DNA of 64,000 nt from a virus, in IMG/VR virus record IMGVR_UViG_3300043777_000102, positions 1-64,000 of that record; one strand, written 5' to 3'. A program made the position numbers and the translations under genes. The notes beneath the pieces are model-generated. The model worked only from the letters and a program-made list of their open reading frames with translations. It was not told the origin of the DNA and searched no databases. Positions 26,423-35,287 of the stretch are shown here, in pieces (position 1 is the first letter of the stretch; every line of letters starts with the position of its first letter).

Positions 26423-26784
26423 CCCCTGCGGCCGACGTTCGGGCCTCCGTGATCGACCCCCGCCACGACGCGATGAGGAAGGCGCTTGCTCAATGCACCT
26501 TCGTGCCCGGCTCGGCGCACAAGCGATTCGCACGCGATCTGCCACACGCCAAGGAACTGACCGAGGCGCAGGTTCGTCACCTGATCCGGCTGTGCTGGCG
26601 GTATCGTCGGCAGATGCCGGCTGACCTGGTGCCGAGCAAGGATGCCGTCCTAGAGTTGGATGCTGATTGGAACCTGCGAGTAGAGGCCGCCGCTGCGGAG
26701 AAGACTGCTGCGAAGCGGACGGCGCGGGCGATCAGGAAGCGTGGGCCGGTGCCTGTGGCGCCGCAGCTTCCTGGGCTGCTCTGA
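26419..26784 (+). CDS. Basic helical protein, 121 aa
   Basis: GTG start inside GTGA, overlapping the previous stop. The core FVPGSAHKRFARDL ... LTEAQVRHLIRLCWRYRRQM looks like a compact helical domain, followed by an Ala/Lys/Arg tail. No family name can be given. Last rightward gene before the convergent leftward operon. Confidence 0.65.
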   Translation: MTPAADVRASVIDPRHDAMRKALAQCTFVPGSAHKRFARDLPHAKELTEAQVRHLIRLCWRYRRQMPADLVPSKDAVLELDADWNLRVEAAAAEKTAAKRTARAIRKRGPVPVAPQLPGLL

Positions 26785-26817
26785 CCCTTCCGGCCTGCGT
26801 GGCGCCGGGATAGGCGG

Positions 26818-27102
26818 CTATTCTCCGTCCTGATACACAGTCCAGATCGCTGGGTCGCCCACACCCTCGTTGATCCCGAGCAGCCACGCCTCGCTGTATC
26901 TGCGCAGAATGGCGAGCGTCCGCTCGACCGACAACTTACACGCCTTCGCCACATCGCCAAGCGTTGCGGCTTGATCCCAAGGGCGCCCGGCATTCACCCC
27001 GATGGTGATCAGCCGGCGCATTTGCGTCACCATGCGCCGCGCCTCGATGACGTCTGGGTCGGTGACTAGCTGGCCGAAACGGCCTCGGTAGGTTCGGGTC
27101 AA
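26818..27102 (-). CDS. Small protein with possible helix-turn-helix; last gene of leftward early operon
   Basis: 94 aa. LGDVAKACKLSVERTLAIL looks like a helix-turn-helix, but no defined family. Start overlaps the previous stop by 4 bases. Confidence 0.6.
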   Translation of the reverse strand: MTRTYRGRFGQLVTDPDVIEARRMVTQMRRLITIGVNAGRPWDQAATLGDVAKACKLSVERTLAILRRYSEAWLLGINEGVGDPAIWTVYQDGE

Positions 27103-27329
27103 TGTCCTCTCCCGTCCGCCCCCGCCGGCAGCACCACACTACCCCCGCAATCCGACACCCGCACCGACCAACCCCGCATCGCTGCATCGTGGCTGTTGTG
27201 GTAGGCCGTAGCACGCAGGATGTCCTGCCGCTGCACAGCGCACGCCGCGTGCTCTACAGGCTCGGTGAACGGCGGGAGGGCGCCGTGGAGGGTTACGACG
27301 ATGACGGTGAGGGTTACGAGGTCAGGCAT
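27099..27329 (-). CDS. Hypothetical protein, 77 aa
   Basis: Start at 27329 chosen because GGAG lies 8 bases upstream. Begins MPDLVTLTVIVVTLHGALPP; no domain recognised. Overlaps the genes on both sides. Confidence 0.5.
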   Translation of the reverse strand: MPDLVTLTVIVVTLHGALPPFTEPVEHAACAVQRQDILRATAYHNSHDAAMRGWSVRVSDCGGSVVLPAGADGRGH

Positions 27330-27558
27330 CGGCATATCTCCGGGCGCAGGCTTCAATGATCTCGCCCATCTCGGTGTTGTCGCCATAGTCGCAGTCACCG
27401 CACGCGCTGCATTCGTAAACTGGCACCGAACAGCCGCCGCCATCGCAGCCACAATTCCGACCGCCTATGTGGACCCAGACATGGCCGAGCACCATGCACG
27501 GATGTGCGCCGCCTGCCAGGACGGAAGCCTCGGCAATCAGCCTTCTAAGGGTGTCCAT
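27322..27558 (-). CDS. Small Cys-rich protein, 78 aa
   Basis: Cysteines in CGCDGGGC and CSACGDC suggest metal binding. The start shares one base with the upstream stop. Confidence 0.6.
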   Translation of the reverse strand: MDTLRRLIAEASVLAGGAHPCMVLGHVWVHIGGRNCGCDGGGCSVPVYECSACGDCDYGDNTEMGEIIEACARRYADA

Positions 27559-27869
27559 TACCCCTCCCTCACCCGCGCCACGAACGCCGCTGCGTCGGCC
27601 AACCCCGCGTTCAGGTGCTCAATGTCGCAGTTGCCCTCTAGCAGACCCGGCGATTCACCCGCGACCGCGGCGAGAAAATCGTTGGCGCAATTCGTCAGCC
27701 GCTCGATCAGATCCAGCGCGTCCGGGAGCGGAGAGGCTGAGAGCATGTCTGCGGCAACCCGTCGCGCATCCGAGTTCCCGTCGCTGCACACACTTTCGAT
27801 GGAGCGCGCCACCTTCTCCACCACCTCCGGCGACCAGGTGCGGTCAGCCACAGTCGCCTCCCCGCTCAT
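27558..27869 (-). CDS. Hypothetical helical protein, 103 aa
   Basis: Start at 27869 (MSGEATVADRTWSPEVVEK) rather than further upstream, because the upstream part is another gene in a different frame. Ends in ADAAAFVARVREG, an ending shared with the protein at 27992-28333, so the two may be distant relatives. Confidence 0.55.
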   Translation of the reverse strand: MSGEATVADRTWSPEVVEKVARSIESVCSDGNSDARRVAADMLSASPLPDALDLIERLTNCANDFLAAVAGESPGLLEGNCDIEHLNAGLADAAAFVARVREG

Positions 27870-27999
27870 ACCCGGCAGCATACGCCTCGATCTGCTCCAA
27901 CAGATCCCAGCAGCCCTCTGGGTCATTCGCGGCACACCATGCGTCGAAGCGGGCATAGACCCAGGCCATGAGGGAGACGTTCGTCAGGGCGTCAGGCAT
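27844..27999 (-). CDS. Small acidic protein, 51 aa
   Basis: AAGGAGAT lies 6 bases before the ATG, one of the best ribosome sites in this operon. Sequence includes MAWVYARFDAWCAANDPEGC and WDLLEQIEAYAAGY. It overlaps the next gene's start by 26 bases. Not recognised. Confidence 0.55.
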   Translation of the reverse strand: MPDALTNVSLMAWVYARFDAWCAANDPEGCWDLLEQIEAYAAGYERGGDCG

Positions 28000-28333
28000 C
28001 GGCGATCTCCTTCCGGACACGCCCCACGAACGCCGCTGCGTCGGCCTTCAGATCGTCCAGCCCAGCGACGTATGAGAAACCGTGCTTGCGCTGTAACTCC
28101 AAGCGCGTGATCCGCTCGATCAGTTCGACGGCAGCGAGGAGTGCCATGCCGCGCTTCTGCGCCTCGTCATTCAGGGCCTCGGCTGCCTGGATGTGAGCAG
28201 CGTCAGCACGGATGTAGAGTGCGCCGCGATGCCTCACGCTCTCGGCCACGCGATCCAGTGGCCACCATACAGCGGATAGCCTGCCATCCCCATGCTGCCG
28301 GTCTATCCAGACGCGCTCAGGTTCGTCAGCCAT
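27992..28333 (-). CDS. Hypothetical protein with YIRAD motif
   Basis: 113 aa from ATG 28333. RVWIDRQHGDGRLSAVWWPL ... LYIRADAAHIQAAEAL is a pattern seen in small accessory proteins of many phages. C-terminal helix ends AAAFVGRVRKE. Function unknown. Confidence 0.6.
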   Translation of the reverse strand: MADEPERVWIDRQHGDGRLSAVWWPLDRVAESVRHRGALYIRADAAHIQAAEALNDEAQKRGMALLAAVELIERITRLELQRKHGFSYVAGLDDLKADAAAFVGRVRKEIADA

Positions 28334-28565
28334 GCAAATGTTCCCCCGCGTCTTCCCGCCACTCCGCATCACCGTCCAACGCCCGCTGCAGCAGCGTCCT
28401 CAAGCGGGTGATCTCGGCGGTGGCATCGGTCTGGACAATCATCGCGTTGGCGCTGGCGATGTCAGCGCGGATGTATTCGTTGTCAGAATCGCCAAAGCGC
28501 GTCTCACCAACCGCCCACCGGGTGCCGATGCGTTGGATGAACATTCGGATTGGTGCATCAGGCAT
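28326..28565 (-). CDS. Hypothetical protein, YIRAD family
   Basis: 79 aa. EYIRADIASANAM links it to the neighbouring gene at 27992-28333, followed by a helical tail (ITRLRTLLQRALDG). Overlaps that gene by 8 bases. Confidence 0.55.
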   Translation of the reverse strand: MPDAPIRMFIQRIGTRWAVGETRFGDSDNEYIRADIASANAMIVQTDATAEITRLRTLLQRALDGDAEWREDAGEHLHG

Positions 28566-28925
28566 CTACGTCGCCTGCCTTGGCGCGGGCGGTAGTGTGC
28601 GAAAGTGTGTCGGCGCCGGCCAATCTTGTCCATCAATGGACCAGCACCACGCGCCAGTGGCGTTTTCGCCAGCGTTCTTGTCGAAATATCCTTCGCCTAT
28701 GACGCGCTGTGTTTCGTTCCACACCATCATGATGATGCACTTGTCGTCTGCGGTATCGGCCATCGCGATAGGCGTCCATGCCGCTATGTCGGCCTCGTCC
28801 AACATGCGCCGGACCAGCGCCCTCTCCCGTTGCGACCAGCCGGTGGTGTCTGCACTAATCCGCCGCCACCCTTCCAAACCGTGGGCGACACGGCACGCCG
28901 CCTCTACCTGTGCGTCACTGGCCAT
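28566..28925 (-). CDS. DUF551-like protein
   Basis: 119 aa from ATG 28925 (AGGAG 6 bases upstream). The C-terminal half, WTPIAMADTADDKCIIMM ... PAPTHFRTLPPAP, has the W-x-P-I and PTHxxxLP signatures of DUF551, common in phages and of unknown function. The N-terminal half is a separate helical segment. Confidence 0.6.
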   Translation of the reverse strand: MASDAQVEAACRVAHGLEGWRRISADTTGWSQRERALVRRMLDEADIAAWTPIAMADTADDKCIIMMVWNETQRVIGEGYFDKNAGENATGAWCWSIDGQDWPAPTHFRTLPPAPRQAT

Positions 28926-29196
28926 CGCCGGCTCCTGCGTCATCCATCACCGCCCGAATCGTGTCGCATAGAAGATCGCGGACCTCAGTCCTCCGATCCT
29001 CAGAGAAGAACGCCCGCGCGGTCTGCGCAGCCTCGATCACCGATCCGAAGACCGTGGCTGCGACCGAGTGGCCCCCTCGCGCCCGTGTGTTGAAAAACGC
29101 GTGCGCTGCGGCCTGCTCAATTGCATTCTGCCGCTGCCATGCGTCCTCGCTGGCCGGGATGGCGCAGGCAAGGTCGACGTTATTCGTGGGGGTCAT
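28915..29196 (-). CDS. Hypothetical protein, 93 aa
   Basis: Start at 29196 (MTPTNNVDLACAIPASEDAW). Helical, with RAFFSEDRRTEVRDLL. Overlaps both neighbours by 11-17 bases. Not recognised. Confidence 0.55.
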   Translation of the reverse strand: MTPTNNVDLACAIPASEDAWQRQNAIEQAAAHAFFNTRARGGHSVAATVFGSVIEAAQTARAFFSEDRRTEVRDLLCDTIRAVMDDAGAGDGQ

Positions 29197-29641
29197 CGGC
29201 GTGGCCTGCTGGTGGGTGGGCGGCGCGGGCGCGGAGAATCGCCGCCACAAGCGCGAGTACGGGGCTGTTGGCTCGGCCCTCAATCGGGGCGCCGTCTTTG
29301 ATCGCGACCAATGCGCTGCCCGTGCTGGCGACGGACCAGAAGTCATCCGGCTTGAGCAGAGTCAGCGCGGCATCAATACTCCACACCCAGTTCGGCACGC
29401 CGCGTTGCCATTCTTGCGTTCCTGGCCGACACCACCATTCCTGGCGCCATTGCTCTGTCGACTGCTTCCAGCCCAGCGCGCGAGCAATGTCGTGCGAGAG
29501 TTCAATGGTTGGTTCGGTTGCCTGCTCAATCTTGTCCGCGAGCGCGAGGGGCGTCATGGCGCGGTGCTGTAAGGCGCGTCGCTGCGTCTCTAGTCTAGCA
29601 TTCGCCGCAGCGGCGAGGGCTTCTGCCAACTCGGGGCTCAT
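29180..29641 (-). CDS. Phage accessory protein with SxDAALTL motif
   Basis: 153 aa. VPNWVWSIDAALTLLKPDDF and the end ALVAAILRARA match a widespread phage protein type (phage ABA-sandwich-like domain). The N-terminal 90 residues are an added helical part. Function unknown. Confidence 0.6.
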   Translation of the reverse strand: MSPELAEALAAAANARLETQRRALQHRAMTPLALADKIEQATEPTIELSHDIARALGWKQSTEQWRQEWWCRPGTQEWQRGVPNWVWSIDAALTLLKPDDFWSVASTGSALVAIKDGAPIEGRANSPVLALVAAILRARAAHPPAGHADDPHE

Positions 29642-30348
29642 TCCTCGGCGTCCTTCCCGGCTGCCGGGATGCGCGACAGGAACGATTCGAGCAGCGCCCT
29701 GCGTTCTGGGATGATGAAGAACTTGAGCCGATGCTCGATGTCACCGCGCACTGCCTTCAGTTCCTCCGCAGACACGTCCCCCAGCGCGGGCGGCGGCGAT
29801 GCGGGGAGGGGTAGCGCTCGGATTAATTCGGCACAATCGGACGCTTCATTTGCCATGTGAGCCCACATGAGGTTGGGTTTTGCTTCTGGTGGTTCCGGCG
29901 ACGTTTCGATCTTCAGTTCCCATTTGGACGCCTCTACTTCGCACACCTTCGCCGCCGCTTCCCTCATCGCCTCCGCGCCAGACGGGGCGGTGGCGCGTAG
30001 AGCGGCAAGTTTTTCGCGGAGGTCGGTCAAAATCTCCTGCGCCATCGCCCGGCCCTCACGTCCGCACTGTTCAAGGTAGGCACGGTCGCGTGATCTGGGC
30101 CTCTCGATTGTCTCCGACCTCGGCTCAAGCAGTTGCCTGCCGAAATCATCGACAGTCTTGCGCAGCGCCACGGCATCAGCCATCGCCCGGCGCTTCTCGT
30201 CCAGGAGATTCGCGATGGTCTGGTCGCGCTCCTCGATCGCAGCGATGGCATCCCGCAGCAAAGAACTGTGCACCAACATAGGCCCCATTTCCTCGCGCGG
30301 GTCACAGAGTTCCCGTAGCCGGTCCAGGATGTCGCGTTGGTCCGTCAT
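29638..30348 (-). CDS. Coiled-coil accessory protein (ead/Ea22-like layout)
   Basis: 236 aa. Long charged helices over residues 1-120, then AMREAAAKVCE ... CAELIRALPLP, a pattern common in ead/Ea22-type phage proteins. Overlaps recT and the next gene by 4 bases each. Confidence 0.55.
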   Translation of the reverse strand: MTDQRDILDRLRELCDPREEMGPMLVHSSLLRDAIAAIEERDQTIANLLDEKRRAMADAVALRKTVDDFGRQLLEPRSETIERPRSRDRAYLEQCGREGRAMAQEILTDLREKLAALRATAPSGAEAMREAAAKVCEVEASKWELKIETSPEPPEAKPNLMWAHMANEASDCAELIRALPLPASPPPALGDVSAEELKAVRGDIEHRLKFFIIPERRALLESFLSRIPAAGKDAEE

Positions 30349-32303
30349 GCCGCGTCCATGATCGCCTTGGCCTGCACCCGAAAGTGCGTCGCCAGGCGCC
30401 CTTTGTCTTCACGTTCAAGCCGATCAAGTAACAACGTCTGAGGTGTCGAGCCAAAGTACCGCCGCATGTCGTGCTTGTTGGAGAGGGTCCGCATCTCGGA
30501 CAGTCGCGCCTCGACATGGCCGACGTCCTTGGCCCAGGCTGGAGGCCAGTCCGAAGCGCCGTCGGCTGTGAGGGCAGCGTGGACGGCAGGCTCGTCCGTT
30601 GCCGTCTGAGGTTCTGGCACCCCAAGCGGCGCGATGCACTCCGGCACCGCAACACCCAACTCCTGGCAGTGCTTCACGATCCGACTGCGCACCGCGAGCT
30701 GCTGCGGCTGCCCGGCGCGCATCAGCGTCGGCATCTGCGCGGCGAGCCAGCCGTCAACGGTCTGCTCCGACTGCCTCGCCAGCGTTTCGTAGAACTGGTC
30801 TGCGCCGGCGAGGTAGGTCTTCCAGTCGGGCTTGCCGCGCGCCTCGGGCAGCGCGATGGCGCCGTAGTGGAAGTCCTCACCGTGCGCGACCTGGTCGCCC
30901 TCGGCCTCTTGCTCCTGGGCGCCGAGGCTTTCCAGCATCGGCCCAACGGTCGGATGGGAGCGCAGCGGGGTAATGACGTCCAGATTGCTGTCCCAAATCG
31001 CGTCACGGTCCGAGGGATCGGGCGCCTCGGTGAACAGCTTGTGAAAGGCGCCGGCCCAAGCCAACTCGTCGGTGAACGGCCCGGCCACGATCTCGCCGGT
31101 CTCGTCCGAGAGGTAGCCCTCAAATGCGGGCGCCGCTGGCGCGTGATGCTGCGTGGCAGGCTGGTCGGCCTTGGACGCTGTCTGGGCAGGGCGCGAGGGA
31201 GGAGCCGCTGTACGGCCTTCCTGCTCGTCTCCTGGCGGTGGCACCTCGTCGTCGCGGGGGTCGTGGTCCTCGGCCGGCGGCGGTGCGGGCTGACGCTTGG
31301 CCGGCGGCTTGGCCTGGCGCGGCTCAGCGGTGGTGGTCGCAACTTGCGAGCGCGGTGTCTGCGCTGGCTTCTCGGGTTCGATCGGTCCCTCCGGGTCGTG
31401 GTCGCCAGCGTCGGTGACCTCCCACGTCCCCTCCATGACGTTGTCCATCTCCGTCACCTTGGAGAAATCGACGTGGCCGCGATCGCCCTCCTCGTCCAGC
31501 GCCATCGCCGTCGCCATCTCGATCGACTTCGGCAGCCATTTCTGGCCGGCGCGGAGTGCCGTCTTTCGCCACATGGGCACCGGGTCCTTGATCCACGGCG
31601 CCTCGCTGTAGCGCGGGTCGCGCATCGGATCCTTACCCTCCTTCTTCGCGTCATCGTACGCATACATGGCCGAGCGGTAGCCCTGCGATCGGCCGCGGAT
31701 CGTCAGCACGTCGGCCGCCGTCATCACCTCGAAGCTCTCCCCGCCGCCCGTCATCCGCGCGTACATGTAGGCGAACTCGGGCTGCGTGCCCTCGGGGTGC
31801 GCCTCGCGGCCTGGTTTGTGGCGCAGGTGGCGGTCGGTCCCGTATTCGTAGGAGAACTGATCGCCTGGCCACACGACGTCGCAGTGCACATCAGAAACCT
31901 TCCCGGACCGGCTGATCAGCTCCAGGTAGCCCGGGTAACCGATGATCAGGTTCACGTCCGTGCGCTGGGTCTCGCGCTTCCTGGTCGTCGGGTTCCATTT
32001 CTTCACGTCGAACGGGATCAGGAAAGCGTGCTGGAGCGGCGTGTTGGGCTCCAGGCCGAGCGCGGCAAGCGTGATGTAGGCGCCGAGCATCGAGAGCGGC
32101 GCGACCTGCATCAGCTTCGGCGTCTTCTGCACTGCGGTGACGAACGTCCGCAGCATGCGCTCGGCCCGCATGTGCTTGGGGACAGCCTGCTCGATACGCT
32201 TTTTGAACTCGGCGTTGTCGAACAATTCTTGTAGGGACTTGACCTTGCCGAGCGGCACAAACTGCTGGATGCGCGGCGCGGCGACGGCTTTGGTCTCGCT
32301 CAT
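30345..32303 (-). CDS. recT: RecT-family single-strand annealing protein with long C-terminal extension
   Basis: 652 aa from ATG 32303; the frame is open further upstream but that part is a shadow of the exonuclease gene. Residues about 1-320 match RecT (MLRTFVTAVQKTPKLMQV, LGLEPNTPLQHAFLIPF, VNLIIGYPGYLELI, WRKTALRAGQKWLPKS). E. coli RecT has 269 aa, so about 330 residues are extra: a Pro/Glu/Arg-rich linker and a helical C-terminal region. It pairs complementary single strands in recombination, probably with the exonuclease encoded next to it. Confidence 0.85.
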   Translation of the reverse strand: MSETKAVAAPRIQQFVPLGKVKSLQELFDNAEFKKRIEQAVPKHMRAERMLRTFVTAVQKTPKLMQVAPLSMLGAYITLAALGLEPNTPLQHAFLIPFDVKKWNPTTRKRETQRTDVNLIIGYPGYLELISRSGKVSDVHCDVVWPGDQFSYEYGTDRHLRHKPGREAHPEGTQPEFAYMYARMTGGGESFEVMTAADVLTIRGRSQGYRSAMYAYDDAKKEGKDPMRDPRYSEAPWIKDPVPMWRKTALRAGQKWLPKSIEMATAMALDEEGDRGHVDFSKVTEMDNVMEGTWEVTDAGDHDPEGPIEPEKPAQTPRSQVATTTAEPRQAKPPAKRQPAPPPAEDHDPRDDEVPPPGDEQEGRTAAPPSRPAQTASKADQPATQHHAPAAPAFEGYLSDETGEIVAGPFTDELAWAGAFHKLFTEAPDPSDRDAIWDSNLDVITPLRSHPTVGPMLESLGAQEQEAEGDQVAHGEDFHYGAIALPEARGKPDWKTYLAGADQFYETLARQSEQTVDGWLAAQMPTLMRAGQPQQLAVRSRIVKHCQELGVAVPECIAPLGVPEPQTATDEPAVHAALTADGASDWPPAWAKDVGHVEARLSEMRTLSNKHDMRRYFGSTPQTLLLDRLEREDKGRLATHFRVQAKAIMDAA

Positions 32304-32923
32304 TCGGCTTGGTCCTTGAAGGTGGGCGCCGGCAGGCCCTGCAAATGGTAGTAGAGCCGCACGGTGGCGCGGACGTCGTGCAGCGCGTTGTGGGCGCCCT
32401 CCAGCTTCTCGCCGAGCAGGCACTCGACTGCCTCGGCCAGCTTCGGGGTTTTGAAGGTCTTGCGGCCAGCCGCCATCATCGCATCGGTCGGCGGCAGTTT
32501 GCAGAGCGGCGTGGCCGCACGCATGACGCAGAAGGTTTTGAACTGCGCGCCCCACAGGTCGATCTGGTCCTTGGCCATGCCGGCGCGGACCATCGCGATG
32601 CGGAGGATGCGGCGGTCGAAATCGAAGTCGAACGCACTCAGCATGTCGGCTTCCTGGGCCATCCTGATGAACCGCTCGACAACCTCGGCGTTCGGGATGC
32701 CCTCGGCGAGCGCGCGCTCGGTCGAAATGCCGTGGAGCGCCGCAAGCTCGGCGGGAATCGCCCAGCCATCGGGCTTCACGATCACGTCGCAGGCGTCCAT
32801 CTCGGTGCCGTCTTCCATGAGGTAGGCGGCGAGCTGCACGAGATGCGGCTGGTCGGGGTGTTCGGACGGTTCTTTGAACAGTGGCAAACCCGTTGTCTCC
32901 GTATCGAAACAGAGCAGCCTCAT
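32300..32923 (-). CDS. DnaQ-like DEDDh 3'-5' exonuclease
   Basis: 207 aa. FDTETTG gives catalytic D7 and E9; AFDFDFDRRIL near 100 gives the second Asp; HNALHDVRAT gives H178 and D183. These are the DEDDh signatures of DnaQ/ExoX-type exonucleases. Its 4-base overlap with recT suggests it provides single strands for RecT. It could instead act in proofreading or nucleotide salvage. Confidence 0.85.
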   Translation of the reverse strand: MRLLCFDTETTGLPLFKEPSEHPDQPHLVQLAAYLMEDGTEMDACDVIVKPDGWAIPAELAALHGISTERALAEGIPNAEVVERFIRMAQEADMLSAFDFDFDRRILRIAMVRAGMAKDQIDLWGAQFKTFCVMRAATPLCKLPPTDAMMAAGRKTFKTPKLAEAVECLLGEKLEGAHNALHDVRATVRLYYHLQGLPAPTFKDQAE

Positions 32924-33084
32924 GTCGGCTCCTCCTCAGATTGCCGCACGATCACCCAGCCGCGCTTGTGGAGCGCCTCCAGGAACACGACGGGGTTGAA
33001 TGTCATCCGCATAGGCCTGGCCTCGGTCGCGGCGGCGTCCACGTCATGCAGCAGCTTGAAGGCGGCGAGGGAGTCGGGGGTCAT
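32920..33084 (-). CDS. Small hypothetical protein, 54 aa
   Basis: GGAGATG ribosome site and 4-base overlaps on both sides support it. Contains FLEALHKRGWVIVRQSEE. Not recognised. Confidence 0.6.
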   Translation of the reverse strand: MTPDSLAAFKLLHDVDAAATEARPMRMTFNPVVFLEALHKRGWVIVRQSEEEPT

Positions 33085-33833
33085 AGAGGCATCTCCAGTT
33101 GTGCAGATAGTCGGGCGCGGCGGGCGGCGAGGCGAGCCTCCGTCAGCCTGGCTAATGCTGCGCGCCCCTCTGGTGTGGCGGCGCGTGCGCGTAGTGCGGC
33201 GGCTACGGCAGCGACGTGTGCCGGGCTTTTCGGCTTGCCGCGCTGTAGGGCGCTCAGCCGCGCCCGAAGCTCTGGAGATGCACGCCAACCTTTCCGAGTG
33301 GCCTGCATCTTGGCGATGGCCTCCGGCGTGCGACATTCTGGCATGCCGCGTTGGCGATGCTTCTCGCGAGCAGCCTCAGAGCAAGGGCGACCTTTCCCCT
33401 TTCGGTTGGCACTCATGAGGGCAAGCGTTTCCGGACTAAACTTGCGCCCCTTCAGGGCTTCACTGATCTTCCGATTGCGTTCGGGTGTCATCGACGCACG
33501 CAAATTCGCCTTTGCTTGCTCGGAGAGCTGGACGCCGGCCGACGATTCGCCGCCGCTGGTGAGATTGTATCCGCTCGGCGCGAGAGTGCCGTGCAGCACG
33601 ATCAGTTCGCGCTCACGATGCAGCGCAAGGGCCAACTCGTCGATCGTCTCCAAGATCTGAACGTCAAACGTCTCCGCGCCATACTTCCGGATAGCGCGGT
33701 GCAGCGTGTGGCCAGGGCGGTTTCTTGCCATCTTCTTATGTTGCGTCCATCTGGCCGCAGCAGTCAGCTTCGTGATGCCCACGTAGGCCCGACCGGTCGC
33801 GCGATTAACGATTTTGTATAGGGTGAAAGGCAT
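33081..33833 (-). CDS. GIY-YIG homing endonuclease with NUMOD3-like repeats
   Basis: 250 aa. LYKIVNRATGRAYVGITK is the GIY-YIG start, with Arg/His residues and E at about 60-75. Residues about 115-220 hold several short DNA-binding repeats of NUMOD3 type (ISEALKGRKFSPETLALM). A free-standing mobile nuclease in the recombination operon; it would spread its own gene into related phages. Confidence 0.85.
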   Translation of the reverse strand: MPFTLYKIVNRATGRAYVGITKLTAAARWTQHKKMARNRPGHTLHRAIRKYGAETFDVQILETIDELALALHRERELIVLHGTLAPSGYNLTSGGESSAGVQLSEQAKANLRASMTPERNRKISEALKGRKFSPETLALMSANRKGKGRPCSEAAREKHRQRGMPECRTPEAIAKMQATRKGWRASPELRARLSALQRGKPKSPAHVAAVAAALRARAATPEGRAALARLTEARLAARRARLSAQLEMPL

Positions 33834-33834
33834 G

Positions 33835-34167
33835 TCAGGAACGTGGCCAGCAGGCCGGCTCGCAGACGACAGCAATCCCGTACACCCGGTGGTCGGTCAG
33901 CTCGGACAGCGGCGTGCCGGTGCGGCGGTGCAGGCTCTCGCGGAGGATGGCGGTCGCCGGTCGGTTCTCGTCGCCCAGGACGCCGTTGGTCAGCAGGTCG
34001 ACCTCGACCCCATCATGCTGCCAGACCGGCAGGCGCACCACGCGGGAGGCGCGCATCAGGACCCGCGCGACGTCACGGATGCTGTCGGCCGTCGGCGGGT
34101 CGGGCAGTTCGATGCCGCAGCGCATGCTCGCGCCGGCGGGGAACAGGCAGGTGAAGTGGACCTTCAT
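33835..34167 (-). CDS. Hypothetical protein, 110 aa
   Basis: Starts MKVHFTCLFPAGASMRCGI; mixed alpha/beta pattern, no domain recognised. 4-base overlap with the XRE gene upstream. Confidence 0.6.
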   Translation of the reverse strand: MKVHFTCLFPAGASMRCGIELPDPPTADSIRDVARVLMRASRVVRLPVWQHDGVEVDLLTNGVLGDENRPATAILRESLHRRTGTPLSELTDHRVYGIAVVCEPACWPRS

Positions 34168-34439
34168 GGCAGCAGACCCCCTGCGTCGAGTTTCAGCGCC
34201 TTGGCGAAGTCAGCTAGCTGGTGGATCAGCAGCTTCTGGCGCCCGGCCTCGATGTTCGCAACCGACGCGCGGGACAGGTGCACGGCCTTGGCGAGCTCCA
34301 GTTGTGTCAGCAACAACTCAAGGCGACGCTCGGCAAGCGTCGCTCCGAGCCGCCGGTAATATGCGCGCTGTCGCAGCGGCCAGGAGGGCGCAATGGCCTT
34401 CTTCCGGCGCCGGCGCGTGATAATGATGACGCGGCGCAT
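34164..34439 (-). CDS. XRE/Cro-type helix-turn-helix regulator
   Basis: 91 aa from ATG 34439 (AAGGTGA upstream). The HTH (LTQLELAKAVHLSRASVANI followed by EAGRQKLLIHQLADFAKAL) is clear. The N-terminus is very basic (ITRRRRKKAI). It may be a Cro/CI-like switch protein for the divergent early promoters, but it is the fourth gene of the operon rather than next to the promoter. Confidence 0.8.
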   Translation of the reverse strand: MRRVIIITRRRRKKAIAPSWPLRQRAYYRRLGATLAERRLELLLTQLELAKAVHLSRASVANIEAGRQKLLIHQLADFAKALKLDAGGLLP

Positions 34440-35287
34440 CACGTCACCTTGCGGTCTTCTTGGATCGCGAGTCCCGGGCAGCTTCGCAGCTTCTCCGACC
34501 GGATCGCGTAGCCGATGCGCGTAGTGTTGAACTGCACGAAATCGAGCGGCGCTTTGCCGGCCGCGATGGCCTTGACCAGCGTCAGGAGATCGCTCGCCTC
34601 GACGTCCAACTTCCACCGCGTCGTCAGGGACGCGACGCCACCGAGCGGCGAGTAAACACGCGACAGTTCGGCAGCCGGGGCGTGTGCGGCGTCGGCGGCG
34701 TCCTGGGCGGCGTTGCCAAGGCGCGCGGCGCTCTCCAGCGCATCGGCGTCGTCGTGCTGGATCGCCTGGGCAGCGGCGGCAGCGGCCTTGTCAGCCAGCG
34801 CCTTCGCCCCGGCCTGGGCGACTGCGCGGCGCATGGCCTCGACCTTCTCGGCGTATGCGGTGCGCCGGCGGTTAATGACCGGCAGCGCGGCTTCCAGCTT
34901 GGCGGCCAGGGCCTTGAAGAAGCCGTCCACGGCACGCTGGGCGACCAGCACGGGCGCCTTCTCAATGGCGTGGTGCGTCCCGATCAGCTTGATGTGGTCT
35001 TTGATCTTGTTGGCCAGATCCGTCGCCCGGCCCTGCACGTCGTCGTCCAGGATGACGGGAAAGCCCTTGTCGAACCGGCCAAACGACTCCAGCAGCTCCT
35101 TCTCGCGCTCGCGCAGGATGGCGCAGTTGTGCTCCAGCCAGTCGGTCCACCCAGCCGCGTCCAGCGTCAGGGACGCGGCCGGCGGCCGGTTGTCGCCCAT
35201 CGGCGGGGGCTCAGCCTCAACCACAGGCGCGACATACGGATCGCTGCCACCGCGGCGACGGGCGCGGGATGCTCCTGAGAGGGCCAT
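34439..35287 (-). CDS. Conserved helical protein of the recombination operon
   Basis: 282 aa. Features: a long helical middle (DKGFPVILDDDVQGRATDLA, IKDHIKLIG, INRRRTAYAEKVEAMRR), an Ala-rich stretch, and a conserved-looking end (TTRWKLDVEASDLLTLVKAI, IGYAIRSEKLRSCPGLAIQE). Similar proteins lie near recT in other phages; function unknown. Confidence 0.7.
   Translation of the reverse strand: MALSGASRARRRGGSDPYVAPVVEAEPPPMGDNRPPAASLTLDAAGWTDWLEHNCAILREREKELLESFGRFDKGFPVILDDDVQGRATDLANKIKDHIKLIGTHHAIEKAPVLVAQRAVDGFFKALAAKLEAALPVINRRRTAYAEKVEAMRRAVAQAGAKALADKAAAAAAQAIQHDDADALESAARLGNAAQDAADAAHAPAAELSRVYSPLGGVASLTTRWKLDVEASDLLTLVKAIAAGKAPLDFVQFNTTRIGYAIRSEKLRSCPGLAIQEDRKVT

Noticed and set aside
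32303-32555. Upstream extension of recT to 736 aa
   Set aside because: That part is a shadow of the exonuclease gene; ATG 32303 has the 4-base overlap typical of this operon.
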